39,474 nt of DNA, taken from the NCBI GenBank assembly GCA_017615435.1, contig JAGAAF010000026.1, forward strand, positions 1-39,474, read 5' to 3'. The notes below the pieces were generated by a model, which had not been told where the DNA came from, did no database searches, and saw only the letters and a list, made by a program, of their open reading frames with translations. Shown here one piece after another: positions 30,018-38,326 of this stretch. This DNA is from Bacteroidales bacterium. GTDB lineage: Bacteria; Bacteroidota; Bacteroidia; Bacteroidales; UBA932. A program made the translations under genes and the position numbers. Every line of letters begins with the position of its first letter. The first letter of the stretch is position 1.

Positions 30018-31846
30018 CACAGGGCTTGCATGTCGTGGAGTTTGGAGTAAATGCCGCCGAGGGCGATCAGTTCTTCGTGCTTTCCGCGTTCAACTATGCG
30101 TCCCTCGTCCATCACGATAATCTCGTCAGCGTTCTTCACGGTGCTCAGACGGTGCGCGATGGCGATGGTGGTGCGGTTGCTCATCAGGCGGTCGAGCGCT
30201 TGCTGCACTATCTTCTCGGATTCGGTGTCCAGCGACGCCGTGGCCTCGTCCAAAATCAGGATCGGCGGGTTCTTCAGGATTGCGCGGGCGATGCTGATGC
30301 GCTGGCGCTGTCCGCCGGAGAGCTTGGCACCGCGGTCGCCTATGTTCTCGTCGTAGCCGCCCGGCTTCTCCATAATGAAGTCGTGGGCGTTGGCGATTCT
30401 GGCCGCTGCTTCGACCTGCTCGCGGGTAGCGCCTTCCACTCCGAAGGCGATATTATTGAAGATGGTGTCGTTGAAGAGAATCGGTTCCTGGTTCACGTTG
30501 CCCATCAGCGCGCGGAGGTCGTGTGTGCTGAACTCGCGTATGTCCGTGCCGTCGATGCGGATCGCGCCGGCTGTGACATCCCAGAAGCGGGGAATAAGGT
30601 CCACGAGCGTGGATTTGCCAGCGCCGGACGCGCCAACTATGGCGATAGTCTTGCCCTTGCCGATCTCGAGGTTGATGTCAGTGAGGATGGGGCGCTTGCC
30701 GTCGTAGGAGAAGTTGACGTGGTCGAAGGATATGCCCTTCTCGAAGGCGGTGAGCGGCTTGGGGTTCGCGGGCTCCTTGATTGGGCTTTCGGCGTTCAGG
30801 ATCTTGTCGATGCGCTCCATAGACGCGAGACCCTTCGGTATGGCGTAGGCCGCCTTGGAGAGGTCCTTGACCGGCTGTATGATGCTGTAGAGGATGGTCA
30901 TATAGGAGATGAAGGCGGGGGCGTCGATGCTCGAATGGTCGCCTAGGATGAGGGTGCCGCCGAACCATAGGACTATGGCGATAAGCACGCTTCCGAGGAA
31001 CTCGCTGACGGGGTGCGCGCTCGCCTGACGAACGCCCACGCGAGTGCTCTTGCGCTTCATCCCGCCGGTGACGGAGTTGAAACGGTCGGTCATCTTGCCT
31101 TCTGCGAGGAAGGCCTTGATGATGCGCAGGCCGCCGAGGGTCTCTTCAACCTGCGACATAGTGTCGGACCAGAAGCGCTGGGCCTCGAGCGAACGGGCCT
31201 TCAGCTTACGGCCTATGGCGCTCATAATCAGGAGCATAATGGGCGCGAACAGGAGCGTGAAGACCGTCAATTTCCAGGACATCGTGAAGAGCACGGCGAG
31301 GTAGATTATGATCAGAATCGGGTTCTTGATCAGCATATCCAAGGTGCTCGTGATCGAGGTCTCGACCTCCTGCACATCGCCGCTCATACGCGCTATGATG
31401 TCGCCCTTTCTCTCCTGCGAGAAGAATCCTATCGGCAAGGAAAGGATCTTGCGGTAGATCTGCATACGCATATCCTTGACGATGCCCGTCCTGATGGGGA
31501 TCATCACGGCCGACGAGCCGAAGTAGCAGCTGGTCTTTATGAGCGTGATGGCGCAGAAGGCAAAGCAAAGGACCAGCAGAACCTTGCTTGTGCCGTAGGT
31601 GCCTATCCAACTGCCCACATAATAATAGATATTGTTCGTGAAGCCGGCGAAGTCGTGAATTTCAGACCAGGGCATCAATTCGTAGACCTTTCCGGATGTG
31701 TCGAAGAGTATCTTCAGTATCGGAATCAGCAGGGAGAATGAGAACACGTTGAACACCGCCGAAAGGATATTCAGCAGCACAGAACCGCTGAGATATCCGG
31801 TGTAGGGGCGGACGTAGCGCTTTATGACTTTCCAGAATTCTTTCAT
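30017..31846 (-). CDS. MsbA-like ABC exporter (fused TMD-NBD)
   Basis: A 609-residue half-transporter: an N-terminal six-helix exporter domain (about 1-340) followed by an ATPase. The ATPase has Walker A GASGAGKST, Q-loop NQEP, signature LSGGQRQ, Walker B ILILDEATASLD and H-loop IAHRLST. It works as a dimer. The closest types are lipid A/phospholipid flippases (MsbA) and related peptide or drug exporters. It lies between a metallo-hydrolase gene (1-base gap) and the VanZ-like gene (1-base overlap) in one operon. The substrate is not established. Confidence 0.94.
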   Translation of the reverse strand: MKEFWKVIKRYVRPYTGYLSGSVLLNILSAVFNVFSFSLLIPILKILFDTSGKVYELMPWSEIHDFAGFTNNIYYYVGSWIGTYGTSKVLLVLCFAFCAITLIKTSCYFGSSAVMIPIRTGIVKDMRMQIYRKILSLPIGFFSQERKGDIIARMSGDVQEVETSITSTLDMLIKNPILIIIYLAVLFTMSWKLTVFTLLFAPIMLLIMSAIGRKLKARSLEAQRFWSDTMSQVEETLGGLRIIKAFLAEGKMTDRFNSVTGGMKRKSTRVGVRQASAHPVSEFLGSVLIAIVLWFGGTLILGDHSSIDAPAFISYMTILYSIIQPVKDLSKAAYAIPKGLASMERIDKILNAESPIKEPANPKPLTAFEKGISFDHVNFSYDGKRPILTDINLEIGKGKTIAIVGASGAGKSTLVDLIPRFWDVTAGAIRIDGTDIREFSTHDLRALMGNVNQEPILFNDTIFNNIAFGVEGATREQVEAAARIANAHDFIMEKPGGYDENIGDRGAKLSGGQRQRISIARAILKNPPILILDEATASLDTESEKIVQQALDRLMSNRTTIAIAHRLSTVKNADEIIVMDEGRIVERGKHEELIALGGIYSKLHDMQAL

Positions 31847-31847
31847 C

Positions 31848-32663
31848 CTATAAGATAATCAGTTTGGTGGGAGTCTGGCGGGGGAGGGCCTCCAGCCGGA
31901 CAGGTTTGTTCTCGCAGAGTTTGACTGCCTTGCGAGCGGATTCGTAGGCCAACTCCGGGGTGTTGTTGTTTTCGCTCAGATGGCAGAGGAAGAGGTTCCT
32001 CAAGCCTTTGTGGGCGATAGCTTTGATCGCTTCCGCGCAGTCGTCGTTGCTGAGATGTCCGCTGCCGCTGCGGATGCGGCGCTGGAGGTCGGGCGGGTAT
32101 GGCCCGTTCTTCAGCATCTCTATGTCGTAGTTCGATTCGAGCACCACGGTGTCGGCTTTGCTGCACAGTTCGAGCGCTTCGTCGGTCATACGGCCGCAGT
32201 CGGTGATATGGACATACTTGTGACCGGGCAGCTTGATGGCGAAGCCCACGGTCTCCGTCGCATCGTGCGGGACCACGAAATAGCGTACGCTAATGTAACC
32301 GGGGACTACCTCGTTCCACTCGCCCTTGCGCAGCACGCGCTTGCAGTCGGGCACGTACTCGTGCGTCATTACGTGGCTCGCGAGGGCTTTGTGAAGCGTC
32401 TCGCTCGCCCATATAGGGCGCTGGAGATGCTTCGCGTACGAGCCGAGCGAGCGGATGTGGTCCATATGGTCGTGGGTAACCAGAATCGCTGAGAAGTCGT
32501 CCAGGGTGAGGCCTTCGGCCTGGAGTTCGCGCTTCAGGCGGCGAATGCTGACGCCGGCGTCGATCAGGACGCCTGCCACAGCCTTGCCGTCCTGCGCGAC
32601 TCCCAGATAGTAGCAATTCCCGCAACTTCCGGAAGAGAAACTTTTAAACCTGATGTCAGTCAT
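31848..32663 (-). CDS. Metallo-beta-lactamase-fold hydrolase, YycJ/WalJ-like
   Basis: A 271-residue single-domain MBL-fold protein. The zinc motif is THDHMDHI (HxHxDH), with downstream ligand candidates in FVVPHDATETVGF, HITDCGRM and FLCHLSENNNTPE. The N-terminus FKSFSSGSCGNCYYLG is diagnostic of the YycJ (WalJ) group, described as a possible 5'-3' exonuclease or phosphodiesterase linked to DNA or cell-wall processes. Its start overlaps the TPR gene by 8 bases and the ABC exporter gene follows 1 base after its stop. Confidence 0.92.
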   Translation of the reverse strand: MTDIRFKSFSSGSCGNCYYLGVAQDGKAVAGVLIDAGVSIRRLKRELQAEGLTLDDFSAILVTHDHMDHIRSLGSYAKHLQRPIWASETLHKALASHVMTHEYVPDCKRVLRKGEWNEVVPGYISVRYFVVPHDATETVGFAIKLPGHKYVHITDCGRMTDEALELCSKADTVVLESNYDIEMLKNGPYPPDLQRRIRSGSGHLSNDDCAEAIKAIAHKGLRNLFLCHLSENNNTPELAYESARKAVKLCENKPVRLEALPRQTPTKLIIL

Positions 32664-34668
32664 CTTCCTTGCAGTATTTGCCGATCACGCTGTACGCGTC
32701 TTTCACTCCGAGTTCTCCCGCCCTCGAGAGGTCGATGCAACCTTTCTCCTTGTCTTTCAAGAAGATAAGCACAAGTCCACGGTTGTAATAAGCATCGCCC
32801 ATCGCCGGGTATTCTTCTATCGCTTTGTCGTAGTATGATATGGCCTGCACGGGAGATGACTGCAGGCAATGGAGGTTTCCTAGGTTGAAGTCTATGTAGG
32901 CCACATTGGGGACGAGCTCGGCCGCGTCCTGCATATCCACGAGAGCTTCCGTGTAATCGTAGGTGCGTTCGGCGCGGTCGCTCACACGGGTTTTGGTGGC
33001 GCCTTCATTGTCCATAGTGAGGGTCTGCACGCTGCTGCTGATGCTGGCGATGAAGTCTATCATCTCCGCCCTGAGCACGGCGCGGTTCACCAGGTAGAAG
33101 GCCCTTTCGGCGCCTTCGCTGCCGTCTATCAGCTGGTTGTAGTCCGCAAGTGCGGCGTTGTACTGCTTGTCTTTAACGTTCTTGAGCGCGCGGGCGAAGG
33201 TGACGTCCTTGCGGGCGGGGTCATAGCCTGCGAGGCTGGTTTTCAGCTTGGCGTCGCCATAGCCGGGCTCAGCTGCGATCGGAACAAGCTGCTGCCGCGC
33301 GAATGCGTCCACGTCCGCGTTTTCGTAGCGGTTGGAGAAGGCCACCTCGCCGTCGTGGTGCTTGTCGGCCACGGTGAAGCGGTACATAGGCCGCAGCCTT
33401 ATGTCTATGTCCCGGTGCTGAAGCAGTTCGTCGTTGAAGTCCTTTTTCGCGAAGTCGGCGTCGAGCGCGATGAGGGCGCTGAAGCGCTTGGACGTGTCGG
33501 CGAATTCGCCGGTCTGCTTGCCGCTGCGGTATTCGGCTATCTTCTTCTGCGCGGTCTCGTAGTCGGCCTTGGACTTTTTCTTCATTCCCAGCTGATTCTC
33601 CACGTAAGAGCGGTTCTGGTATGCTTTCGCGAAGTCGGGGTAGAGCTCGATCGCGCGGTCGTAGTCGGCGAGTGCGCTCTTCCAGCGTCCGAGCTCGATG
33701 AAACAAGCGGCGCGGTTGAAGTAGGCGAGGACGTTGCGCGGGTTGATGTTTATGACCCTGTCCATATCGTCCAGAGCCCCCTCGAAATCGCCGACCTGCA
33801 TACGTATGAGGCTGCGGTTGTAGAGGGTAAGGGCGTTGCCGGGCTCGTAGCTGAGAACGGTGTTGAGGTCCGCCATCGCACCTATGAAGTCCTTGGTTTC
33901 GTAGAGCATTATGGCTCTGTTGAAGTAGGCAAGGGTGTTGTCGTCGTCGAGGGTGATGGCCTGGTTCATATCCTGGATGGCGTCTTCGTAGTTCTCCTGG
34001 GCGGCGTACAATCTGGCCCTTCTTATGTAACCTTCGGGCTCGTAGCGGTCCAGTCTGATGGCTTTGTTGTAATCGGCCAGGGCTTTGAGGGTGTCGCCGA
34101 GAAAGAGGTAGCTGGCGCCGCGGTTGAGGTAAGCCGACGGGTCGCTCGTGTTCTGGCGTATGTATTTGTCGAAGTCCGCGACGGCGTTGTCGAATCTCTG
34201 CGCCAGGAAGTAGGTGACTCCGCGGCTGAAGTAGAGGCCGGTGAAGCCGGGACGAAGATCGATCGCTTTCTGGAGATCTTCGAGGGCTTCATCGTACTCG
34301 CCGGCATTGCTCTTGGTGATGGCTCGGTAGTGATATCCGTTGGTGAACAGGGGATTGATGCGGACCGACCGGTCGAAGTCTTTTCGGGCGCCGCGTATGT
34401 CTCCGAGATTGTATTTCGCGATGCCGCGGTAGAAATAAGTCCAATAAGCCGTCGTGTCCAGATGCGCGAGAATGTTGAATTGCTCGATTGCTTGCGCGTA
34501 CTTCCCATCCTGAAGGGCTATGCGGCCGCGGAGTTCGAGGACTTCCGTGTTCCACTGGGCTTTGGCAGGTGTGGCAAACAGCACCACGGCCAGCAGGACC
34601 GCGAGTCGTCCCGCCGAGTGCATAATCGCCGACGCCGCTTTTCTTATGTGTTTGCCAGTTGGAGTCAC
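32656..34668 (-). CDS. Secreted tetratricopeptide-repeat protein
   Basis: A protein of up to 670 residues with a signal peptide ending ATPAKAQ and more than a dozen TPR units. They run from residue ~40 to ~375 almost without break (for example YFYRGIAKYNLGDIRGARKDFDRSVRINP), and again near the C-terminus (NLGNLHCLQSSPVQAISYYDKAIEEYPAMGDAYYNRGLVLIFLKDKEKGCIDLSRAGELG). Between them lies a non-repeat region of about 150 residues. The start is uncertain: GTG at 34668 gives a longer basic N-region, ATG at 34623 a compact signal peptide. It is probably a periplasmic or outer-membrane scaffold. It leads the operon with the YycJ-like, ABC exporter and VanZ-like genes. Confidence 0.88.
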   Translation of the reverse strand: MTPTGKHIRKAASAIMHSAGRLAVLLAVVLFATPAKAQWNTEVLELRGRIALQDGKYAQAIEQFNILAHLDTTAYWTYFYRGIAKYNLGDIRGARKDFDRSVRINPLFTNGYHYRAITKSNAGEYDEALEDLQKAIDLRPGFTGLYFSRGVTYFLAQRFDNAVADFDKYIRQNTSDPSAYLNRGASYLFLGDTLKALADYNKAIRLDRYEPEGYIRRARLYAAQENYEDAIQDMNQAITLDDDNTLAYFNRAIMLYETKDFIGAMADLNTVLSYEPGNALTLYNRSLIRMQVGDFEGALDDMDRVININPRNVLAYFNRAACFIELGRWKSALADYDRAIELYPDFAKAYQNRSYVENQLGMKKKSKADYETAQKKIAEYRSGKQTGEFADTSKRFSALIALDADFAKKDFNDELLQHRDIDIRLRPMYRFTVADKHHDGEVAFSNRYENADVDAFARQQLVPIAAEPGYGDAKLKTSLAGYDPARKDVTFARALKNVKDKQYNAALADYNQLIDGSEGAERAFYLVNRAVLRAEMIDFIASISSSVQTLTMDNEGATKTRVSDRAERTYDYTEALVDMQDAAELVPNVAYIDFNLGNLHCLQSSPVQAISYYDKAIEEYPAMGDAYYNRGLVLIFLKDKEKGCIDLSRAGELGVKDAYSVIGKYCKEDD

Positions 34669-34678
34669 AAATTTTGTT

Positions 34679-34702
34679 TATTTTTGCTATCCAACAAATA
34701 TA
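34679..34702. promoter_or_regulatory. Interleaved divergent -7 boxes
   Basis: TATTTTTG on the plus strand (34679-34686) points to the M28-like gene (ATG 34724). TATATTTG on the minus strand (34702-34695) points to the TPR gene (start 34668 or 34623). Each box lies in the other's early transcribed region, so the two promoters face each other and may interfere. Confidence 0.55.
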
Positions 34703-34723
34703 ACATTATTCGTGCCCAAATTG

Positions 34724-35851
34724 ATGGAACAGGCGAAAATATTTTTTCTCGCGGTTATTCTCATAACCGCCGTCCCTCTTTCCGGGCACGCAGGCGTCAT
34801 TCCCGGCTCTGGGTGCTCCACGGTCATTCCCGACCCGACCGGGAATCTTTCCCCCGAGCCCATTACCGTGCCCATCCCGGTTTCTTCCCCCGACGAGCAC
34901 CTTAACGATTATCCACTTGACGGTTTTCTTACTACCCTCCCAGACAGTACTTCGCGGAAGGACACTTCACGAGTTTTTGAGGAAGTTTCCCCCTTCGATG
35001 TGATGCCGGAAGGACCTTCCTCCAAACTTTCTGCTGGAGCTTTGCGGGAGAGCGTGGAGATTTTGTGCGACCCCATTTTTGCGGGCCGCGGCACTGGAAC
35101 TGACGGCGCCAGATATGCAAGCGAGTGGATACGCGATATGTTCGAGGATGCCGGTCTGATGCCTTATGAGGAGAACTGGTACCACGAATTCAAGGTCGGT
35201 TCAGAAAAGGGAAGGAACGTAGTCGGTTATCTCCCCGGGAATTCTGGGAAGTGGATACTGGTCGGGGCGTATTACGACGGTCTCGGAGTGATAGGCGGCA
35301 AGGTCTATCCCGGCGCGGACTCCAACGCGTCCGGAGTCGCGGCCCTGATCGCCGTGGCGAACGCGGTCCGTCGCGACTGCCGCGACGGACTAATCTTCGT
35401 CGCATTCGACGCTCGCAGCCGCGACTATTCCGGTGCACGCCATATGCTCTCCGAATTGCGCGCCTCGGGCCATTCCGTCCGTATGATGATATCCCTGGAC
35501 ATCCTCGGCAGCACCCTCGCCCCCGTCAGCCAGCGCAACCCCCGCTCCCTAATGGCCCTCGGCGGCAAGCCCTGGTCTTCCTCCCTCAGGAAATGCGCCG
35601 CCATCGGCCAGGTGGACATCTACTTCGACTACTACAAAAGCGAAAACTTCACGAACCTCTTCTACAACAAGATCGGCGACCAGACGGTCTTTATGAAAGC
35701 CGGAATTCCCTCCATAGTCTTCACCTCCGGCATCACTCTGAACACTAACAAAGTCACCGACACCCCCGAGACCCTCGACTACGAATCCCTCCGCGCCCGG
35801 GTGTTATGTATCAGCCGCTGGCTCTCCCTCACCGCCAGCCCCAAACGCTAA
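34724..35851 (+). CDS. M28-fold peptidase homologue with degenerate metal site
   Basis: A 375-residue secreted protein: signal peptide (MEQAKIFFLAVILITAVPLSGHAG), a Pro/Ser-rich stretch of about 80 residues, then an M28 aminopeptidase-like domain (about 105-370). The M28 landmarks align but lack the ligands. GAYYDG has Tyr183 where the zinc His should be. GADSNASG keeps Asp199. FDARSRDYSG has Ala-Arg-Ser instead of the catalytic and ligand Glu-Glu. SLDILGS keeps Asp259. The final HxxxDT is NKVTDT (Asn342). It is probably not a peptidase. A palindromic hairpin sequence encodes residues about 34-41. A terminator lies at 35893-35919. Confidence 0.85.
   Translation: MEQAKIFFLAVILITAVPLSGHAGVIPGSGCSTVIPDPTGNLSPEPITVPIPVSSPDEHLNDYPLDGFLTTLPDSTSRKDTSRVFEEVSPFDVMPEGPSSKLSAGALRESVEILCDPIFAGRGTGTDGARYASEWIRDMFEDAGLMPYEENWYHEFKVGSEKGRNVVGYLPGNSGKWILVGAYYDGLGVIGGKVYPGADSNASGVAALIAVANAVRRDCRDGLIFVAFDARSRDYSGARHMLSELRASGHSVRMMISLDILGSTLAPVSQRNPRSLMALGGKPWSSSLRKCAAIGQVDIYFDYYKSENFTNLFYNKIGDQTVFMKAGIPSIVFTSGITLNTNKVTDTPETLDYESLRARVLCISRWLSLTASPKR
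34826..34846 (+). repeat. Palindromic hairpin inside coding sequence
   Basis: ATTCCCG (34826-34832) is inverted as CGGGAAT (34840-34846) around ACCCGAC, within the M28-like gene. GTCATTCCCG also occurs directly repeated just upstream at 34797. Its sequence closely resembles the hairpin at 35893-35913 after the same gene, with paired changes in the stem. Confidence 0.6.
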
Positions 35852-35892
35852 CCTCCCGTAAGCCCCAGCGCCCACCGTTAGCCCCTCCCGTA

Positions 35893-35919
35893 ATGCCCGA
35901 CCCGATCGGGCATCTTTTT
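35893..35919 (+). terminator. Intrinsic terminator of the M28-like gene
   Basis: ATGCCCGA (35893-35900) pairs with TCGGGCAT (35906-35913) around a 5-base loop, then C and five T (35915-35919). It lies 42 bases after the stop codon. Confidence 0.82.
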
Positions 35920-35935
35920 CTCCCCTCGCGATTCC

Positions 35936-36089
35936 CGCCAAACAGCGCCACGGGAAAGTGCCTCACAGGCCATTCTGAGGACAAAAAGTGTGGCGCTAGG
36001 CCCGAAATCGGCACAAGCGCCACCATAATAATGACTAATAATGCTCCACAAGTATCTGTGGTGAGGGGTACCCGTGGCGCTGTTTGGCG
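35936..36089. repeat. Multi-hairpin element closed by a 19-base inverted repeat
   Basis: CGCCAAACAGCGCCACGGG (35936-35954) is perfectly inverted at 36071-36089. Inside are three separate stems. CCTCA/TGAGG lies at 35961-35980. GTGGCGCT/AGCGCCAC lies at 35990-36023 and reuses the core of the outer arm. CCACA/TGTGG lies at 36046-36061. A further GCGAGA/TCTCGC stem (36087-36103) abuts it. No promoter box is seen inside. It occupies most of the gap between the M28-like and GDPD genes, whose 3' ends face each other. Confidence 0.65.
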
Positions 36090-36117
36090 AGATGACTTCT
36101 CGCGCTGGCGATAGCCG

Positions 36118-36933
36118 CTATTTCCTGTGTTCGCGGGAGCCGACGACTTCGCGGGCGCCCATAGGGTTGTTGGTGGTGATCTGATCTATGCCGTGGGCGT
36201 TCAGCTTACGCATCTTCTTGGGGTCGTCCACAGTCCAGACATTAGCCTTCAGGCCCTTTTTGTGGAGGTTCTTGATGAGAACCGGCTCGGCGGTGTAGAA
36301 AGTAGCGTTGTAATCCGCGCCGGTGTAGCCCTTCTTCTTAAGCTTACCGCTAGACATATCGCCCATAAGGTACTGGACCTCGAACTGGGGATGCTTGCTG
36401 ATAACCCTCTCGCAGGCGACTTTGCTGAAGCTGATGAAAACTACGCGCTGAGGGTCGTAAAGGCCGTGGCGCTTGAGGATCTCCATAGACTTGTCCACCA
36501 GCATAATGGTCGCTTCGTCCGTGCGCTGCTTTTTGAATTCGAGCACCAGAACTGTTTTCGATGACTTTGCGCCTTGAATCAAATAATCGTCGAGAGTGGG
36601 GAGTTTCTCGCCGTTGGGAAGAGGATATCTCGCCAGTTCGTCGTAGGTGTAGTCGGCGATAATCATCTTCTCGGGACCGTACTCCTTGTCGTGATTGGAG
36701 ACCACGATGCCGTCCTTGGTCAGCTGGACGTCGAATTCGCTGCCCCAGAAGCCGGCGTCCTGCGCTGCTTTCAGCGAGGCGACGCTGTTCTGGGCATAGC
36801 CTCCCTGCTCGCAGTTCCAGTATCCACGGTGAGCGACTATATCCACGTGTGAGGGTGCGTGACTAACAAGATGTGCAGTGCCGCAGGAGCAGACTGCGAC
36901 GGCCAAAGCCGCAAGAGCAATTATTCTTTTCAT
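36118..36933 (-). CDS. Glycerophosphodiester phosphodiesterase family lipoprotein
   Basis: A 271-residue lipoprotein (lipobox VCSC, Cys17) with a GDPD barrel. HRGYWN holds His35/Arg36, followed by EFDVQLTKDG (Glu66, Asp68) and NHDKEYG (His81). VLVLEFK and VWTVDD at the C-terminal end are the usual metal and substrate positions. The family cleaves glycerophosphodiesters to sn-glycerol-3-phosphate and an alcohol. The product could feed the GlpT-GlpABC system in the same window, though the genes are 10 kb apart. Start 36933 follows a TATCTTTG box (minus, 36946-36939) by 5 bases; a longer frame would run into the pgi promoter and gene. Confidence 0.92.
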   Translation of the reverse strand: MKRIIALAALAVAVCSCGTAHLVSHAPSHVDIVAHRGYWNCEQGGYAQNSVASLKAAQDAGFWGSEFDVQLTKDGIVVSNHDKEYGPEKMIIADYTYDELARYPLPNGEKLPTLDDYLIQGAKSSKTVLVLEFKKQRTDEATIMLVDKSMEILKRHGLYDPQRVVFISFSKVACERVISKHPQFEVQYLMGDMSSGKLKKKGYTGADYNATFYTAEPVLIKNLHKKGLKANVWTVDDPKKMRKLNAHGIDQITTNNPMGAREVVGSREHRK

Positions 36934-36938
36934 AATGT

Positions 36939-36967
36939 CAAAGATAAGCATTATTTCACTAAATTTG
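36939..36967. promoter_or_regulatory. Divergent promoters, GDPD gene and pgi
   Basis: TATCTTTG on the minus strand (36946-36939) ends 5 bases from the GDPD ATG. TAAATTTG on the plus strand (36960-36967) lies 35 bases before the pgi ATG at 37003. Confidence 0.65.
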
Positions 36968-37002
36968 TCTTCACGACTGGTTGGAAACAAATACCTAACA
37001 AT

Positions 37003-38325
37003 ATGATTAAAGTTAACGTAGGAGGCTGCAGCTCCTTTGTCAAAGATGCAGAGTATCAGCAGTATGTAAAGAAGGCCCTCGAGGCGTATGATGTTCTTCA
37101 GAGCGAGAAGGGCGCAGGAAACGATTTTCTGGGATGGAAGACATTGCCTAACGAGACACCCGAACAGCTCGTAGCGGATTGCGAGGCCGTCCGCGACGCT
37201 TGGAAAGCGAAGGGTGTGAACCTCGTTATTGTCATCGGTATAGGCGGTTCGTACCTCGGCGCGAAATGCGCGATCGAGGCCCTTTCGCATTGCTTCGTGG
37301 AGCCCGCGACGAAGGTCGTGTTCGCCGGAAACAACCTCAGCGAGGAATATCTGGCAGAGCTTCTGGACCTCGCGAAGACCCGCAACACGGCCGTGGTCGT
37401 GATCTCGAAGTCAGGTACCACTACGGAACCCGCCGTGGCCTTCCGCATCTTCAAGGAGTTCGTGGAGCAGACCTATGGAAAGAAAGAGGCTGCCGAGAGA
37501 ATCGTCGCCATCACCGACGCAGTGAAGGGCGCGCTCAAGACGCTCAGCACGCAGGAGGGATACAAGACTTTCGTGGTCCCGGACAATGTAGGCGGCCGCT
37601 TCAGTGTGCTGACCCCCGTGGGCCTGTTGCCCATAGTCCTGGCCGGCTTCGACATCCGCGCACTGCTCAAGGGCGCAGCTGACGAGCGGGAGGAACTGCT
37701 CAAGAAGGGTCCGGAGAACGCGGCTGTCAAGTACGCCGCTATGCGTAACCTGCTGCACCTCGAGCTTGGTAAGGCGGTCGAAATCCTCGTCACCTACAAC
37801 CCGAAACTCACTTACATCGCCGAATGGTGGAAGCAGCTCTATGGCGAATCCGAAGGTAAGGACGGCAAGGGTATCTTCCCGGCAAGCGTTACCAACACTG
37901 CGGATCTTCATTCTATGGGCCAGTTCATCCAGGAGGGCAGCCGCGTGATGTACGAGACCGTCATCAGCGTCGCGAACGCGAACCGCTCGGTGGTAATCGG
38001 TTCGGACGAGCAGAACCTCGACCAGCTGAACTTCCTCGCCGGCCAGCACGTGGAGCACTGCAACGCTATGGCCCAGCTCGGCGTGAAGGTCGCCCATATC
38101 GACGGCGGAGTGCCGCAGCTTGAGGTTGGCATCGACCGTATCGACGAGTACAACCTCGGCGCACTGTTCTATTTCTTTGAGTTCGCGTGCGGCGTGAGCG
38201 CATACCTGCTCGGTGTGAATCCGTTCAACCAGCCCGGTGTGGAGGCGTACAAGAAGAATATGTTCGCCCTGCTCCGCAAGCCCGGCTACGAAGCCCAGAC
38301 CGAAGAAATTCTGAAACGGATTTAA
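37003..38325 (+). CDS. pgi: Glucose-6-phosphate isomerase
   Basis: A 440-residue glycolytic enzyme interconverting glucose-6-phosphate and fructose-6-phosphate. Typical segments are VIVIGIGGSYLGAKCAIEAL, VVISKSGTTTEPAVAFRIF, the PGI signature VGGRFSVLTPVGLLP, FPASVTNTADLHSMGQF (catalytic Glu loop nearby), and the C-terminal GVNPFNQPGVEAYKKNMFALL with the active-site Lys. Length matches the compact bacterial/Bacillus-type PGI. The ATG at 37003 is chosen from homology and the promoter box at 36960-36967. The umuC gene begins one base after the stop. Confidence 0.97.
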   Translation: MIKVNVGGCSSFVKDAEYQQYVKKALEAYDVLQSEKGAGNDFLGWKTLPNETPEQLVADCEAVRDAWKAKGVNLVIVIGIGGSYLGAKCAIEALSHCFVEPATKVVFAGNNLSEEYLAELLDLAKTRNTAVVVISKSGTTTEPAVAFRIFKEFVEQTYGKKEAAERIVAITDAVKGALKTLSTQEGYKTFVVPDNVGGRFSVLTPVGLLPIVLAGFDIRALLKGAADEREELLKKGPENAAVKYAAMRNLLHLELGKAVEILVTYNPKLTYIAEWWKQLYGESEGKDGKGIFPASVTNTADLHSMGQFIQEGSRVMYETVISVANANRSVVIGSDEQNLDQLNFLAGQHVEHCNAMAQLGVKVAHIDGGVPQLEVGIDRIDEYNLGALFYFFEFACGVSAYLLGVNPFNQPGVEAYKKNMFALLRKPGYEAQTEEILKRI

Positions 38326-38326
38326 C

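Noticed and set aside
30026..30946. 306-residue plus-strand frame opposite the ABC exporter ATPase
   Set aside because: Antisense of Walker motifs; no independent support.
33355..34905. 516-residue plus-strand frame opposite the TPR gene
   Set aside because: It mirrors the TPR repeats and runs into the M28-like signal region in a different frame; no family resemblance.
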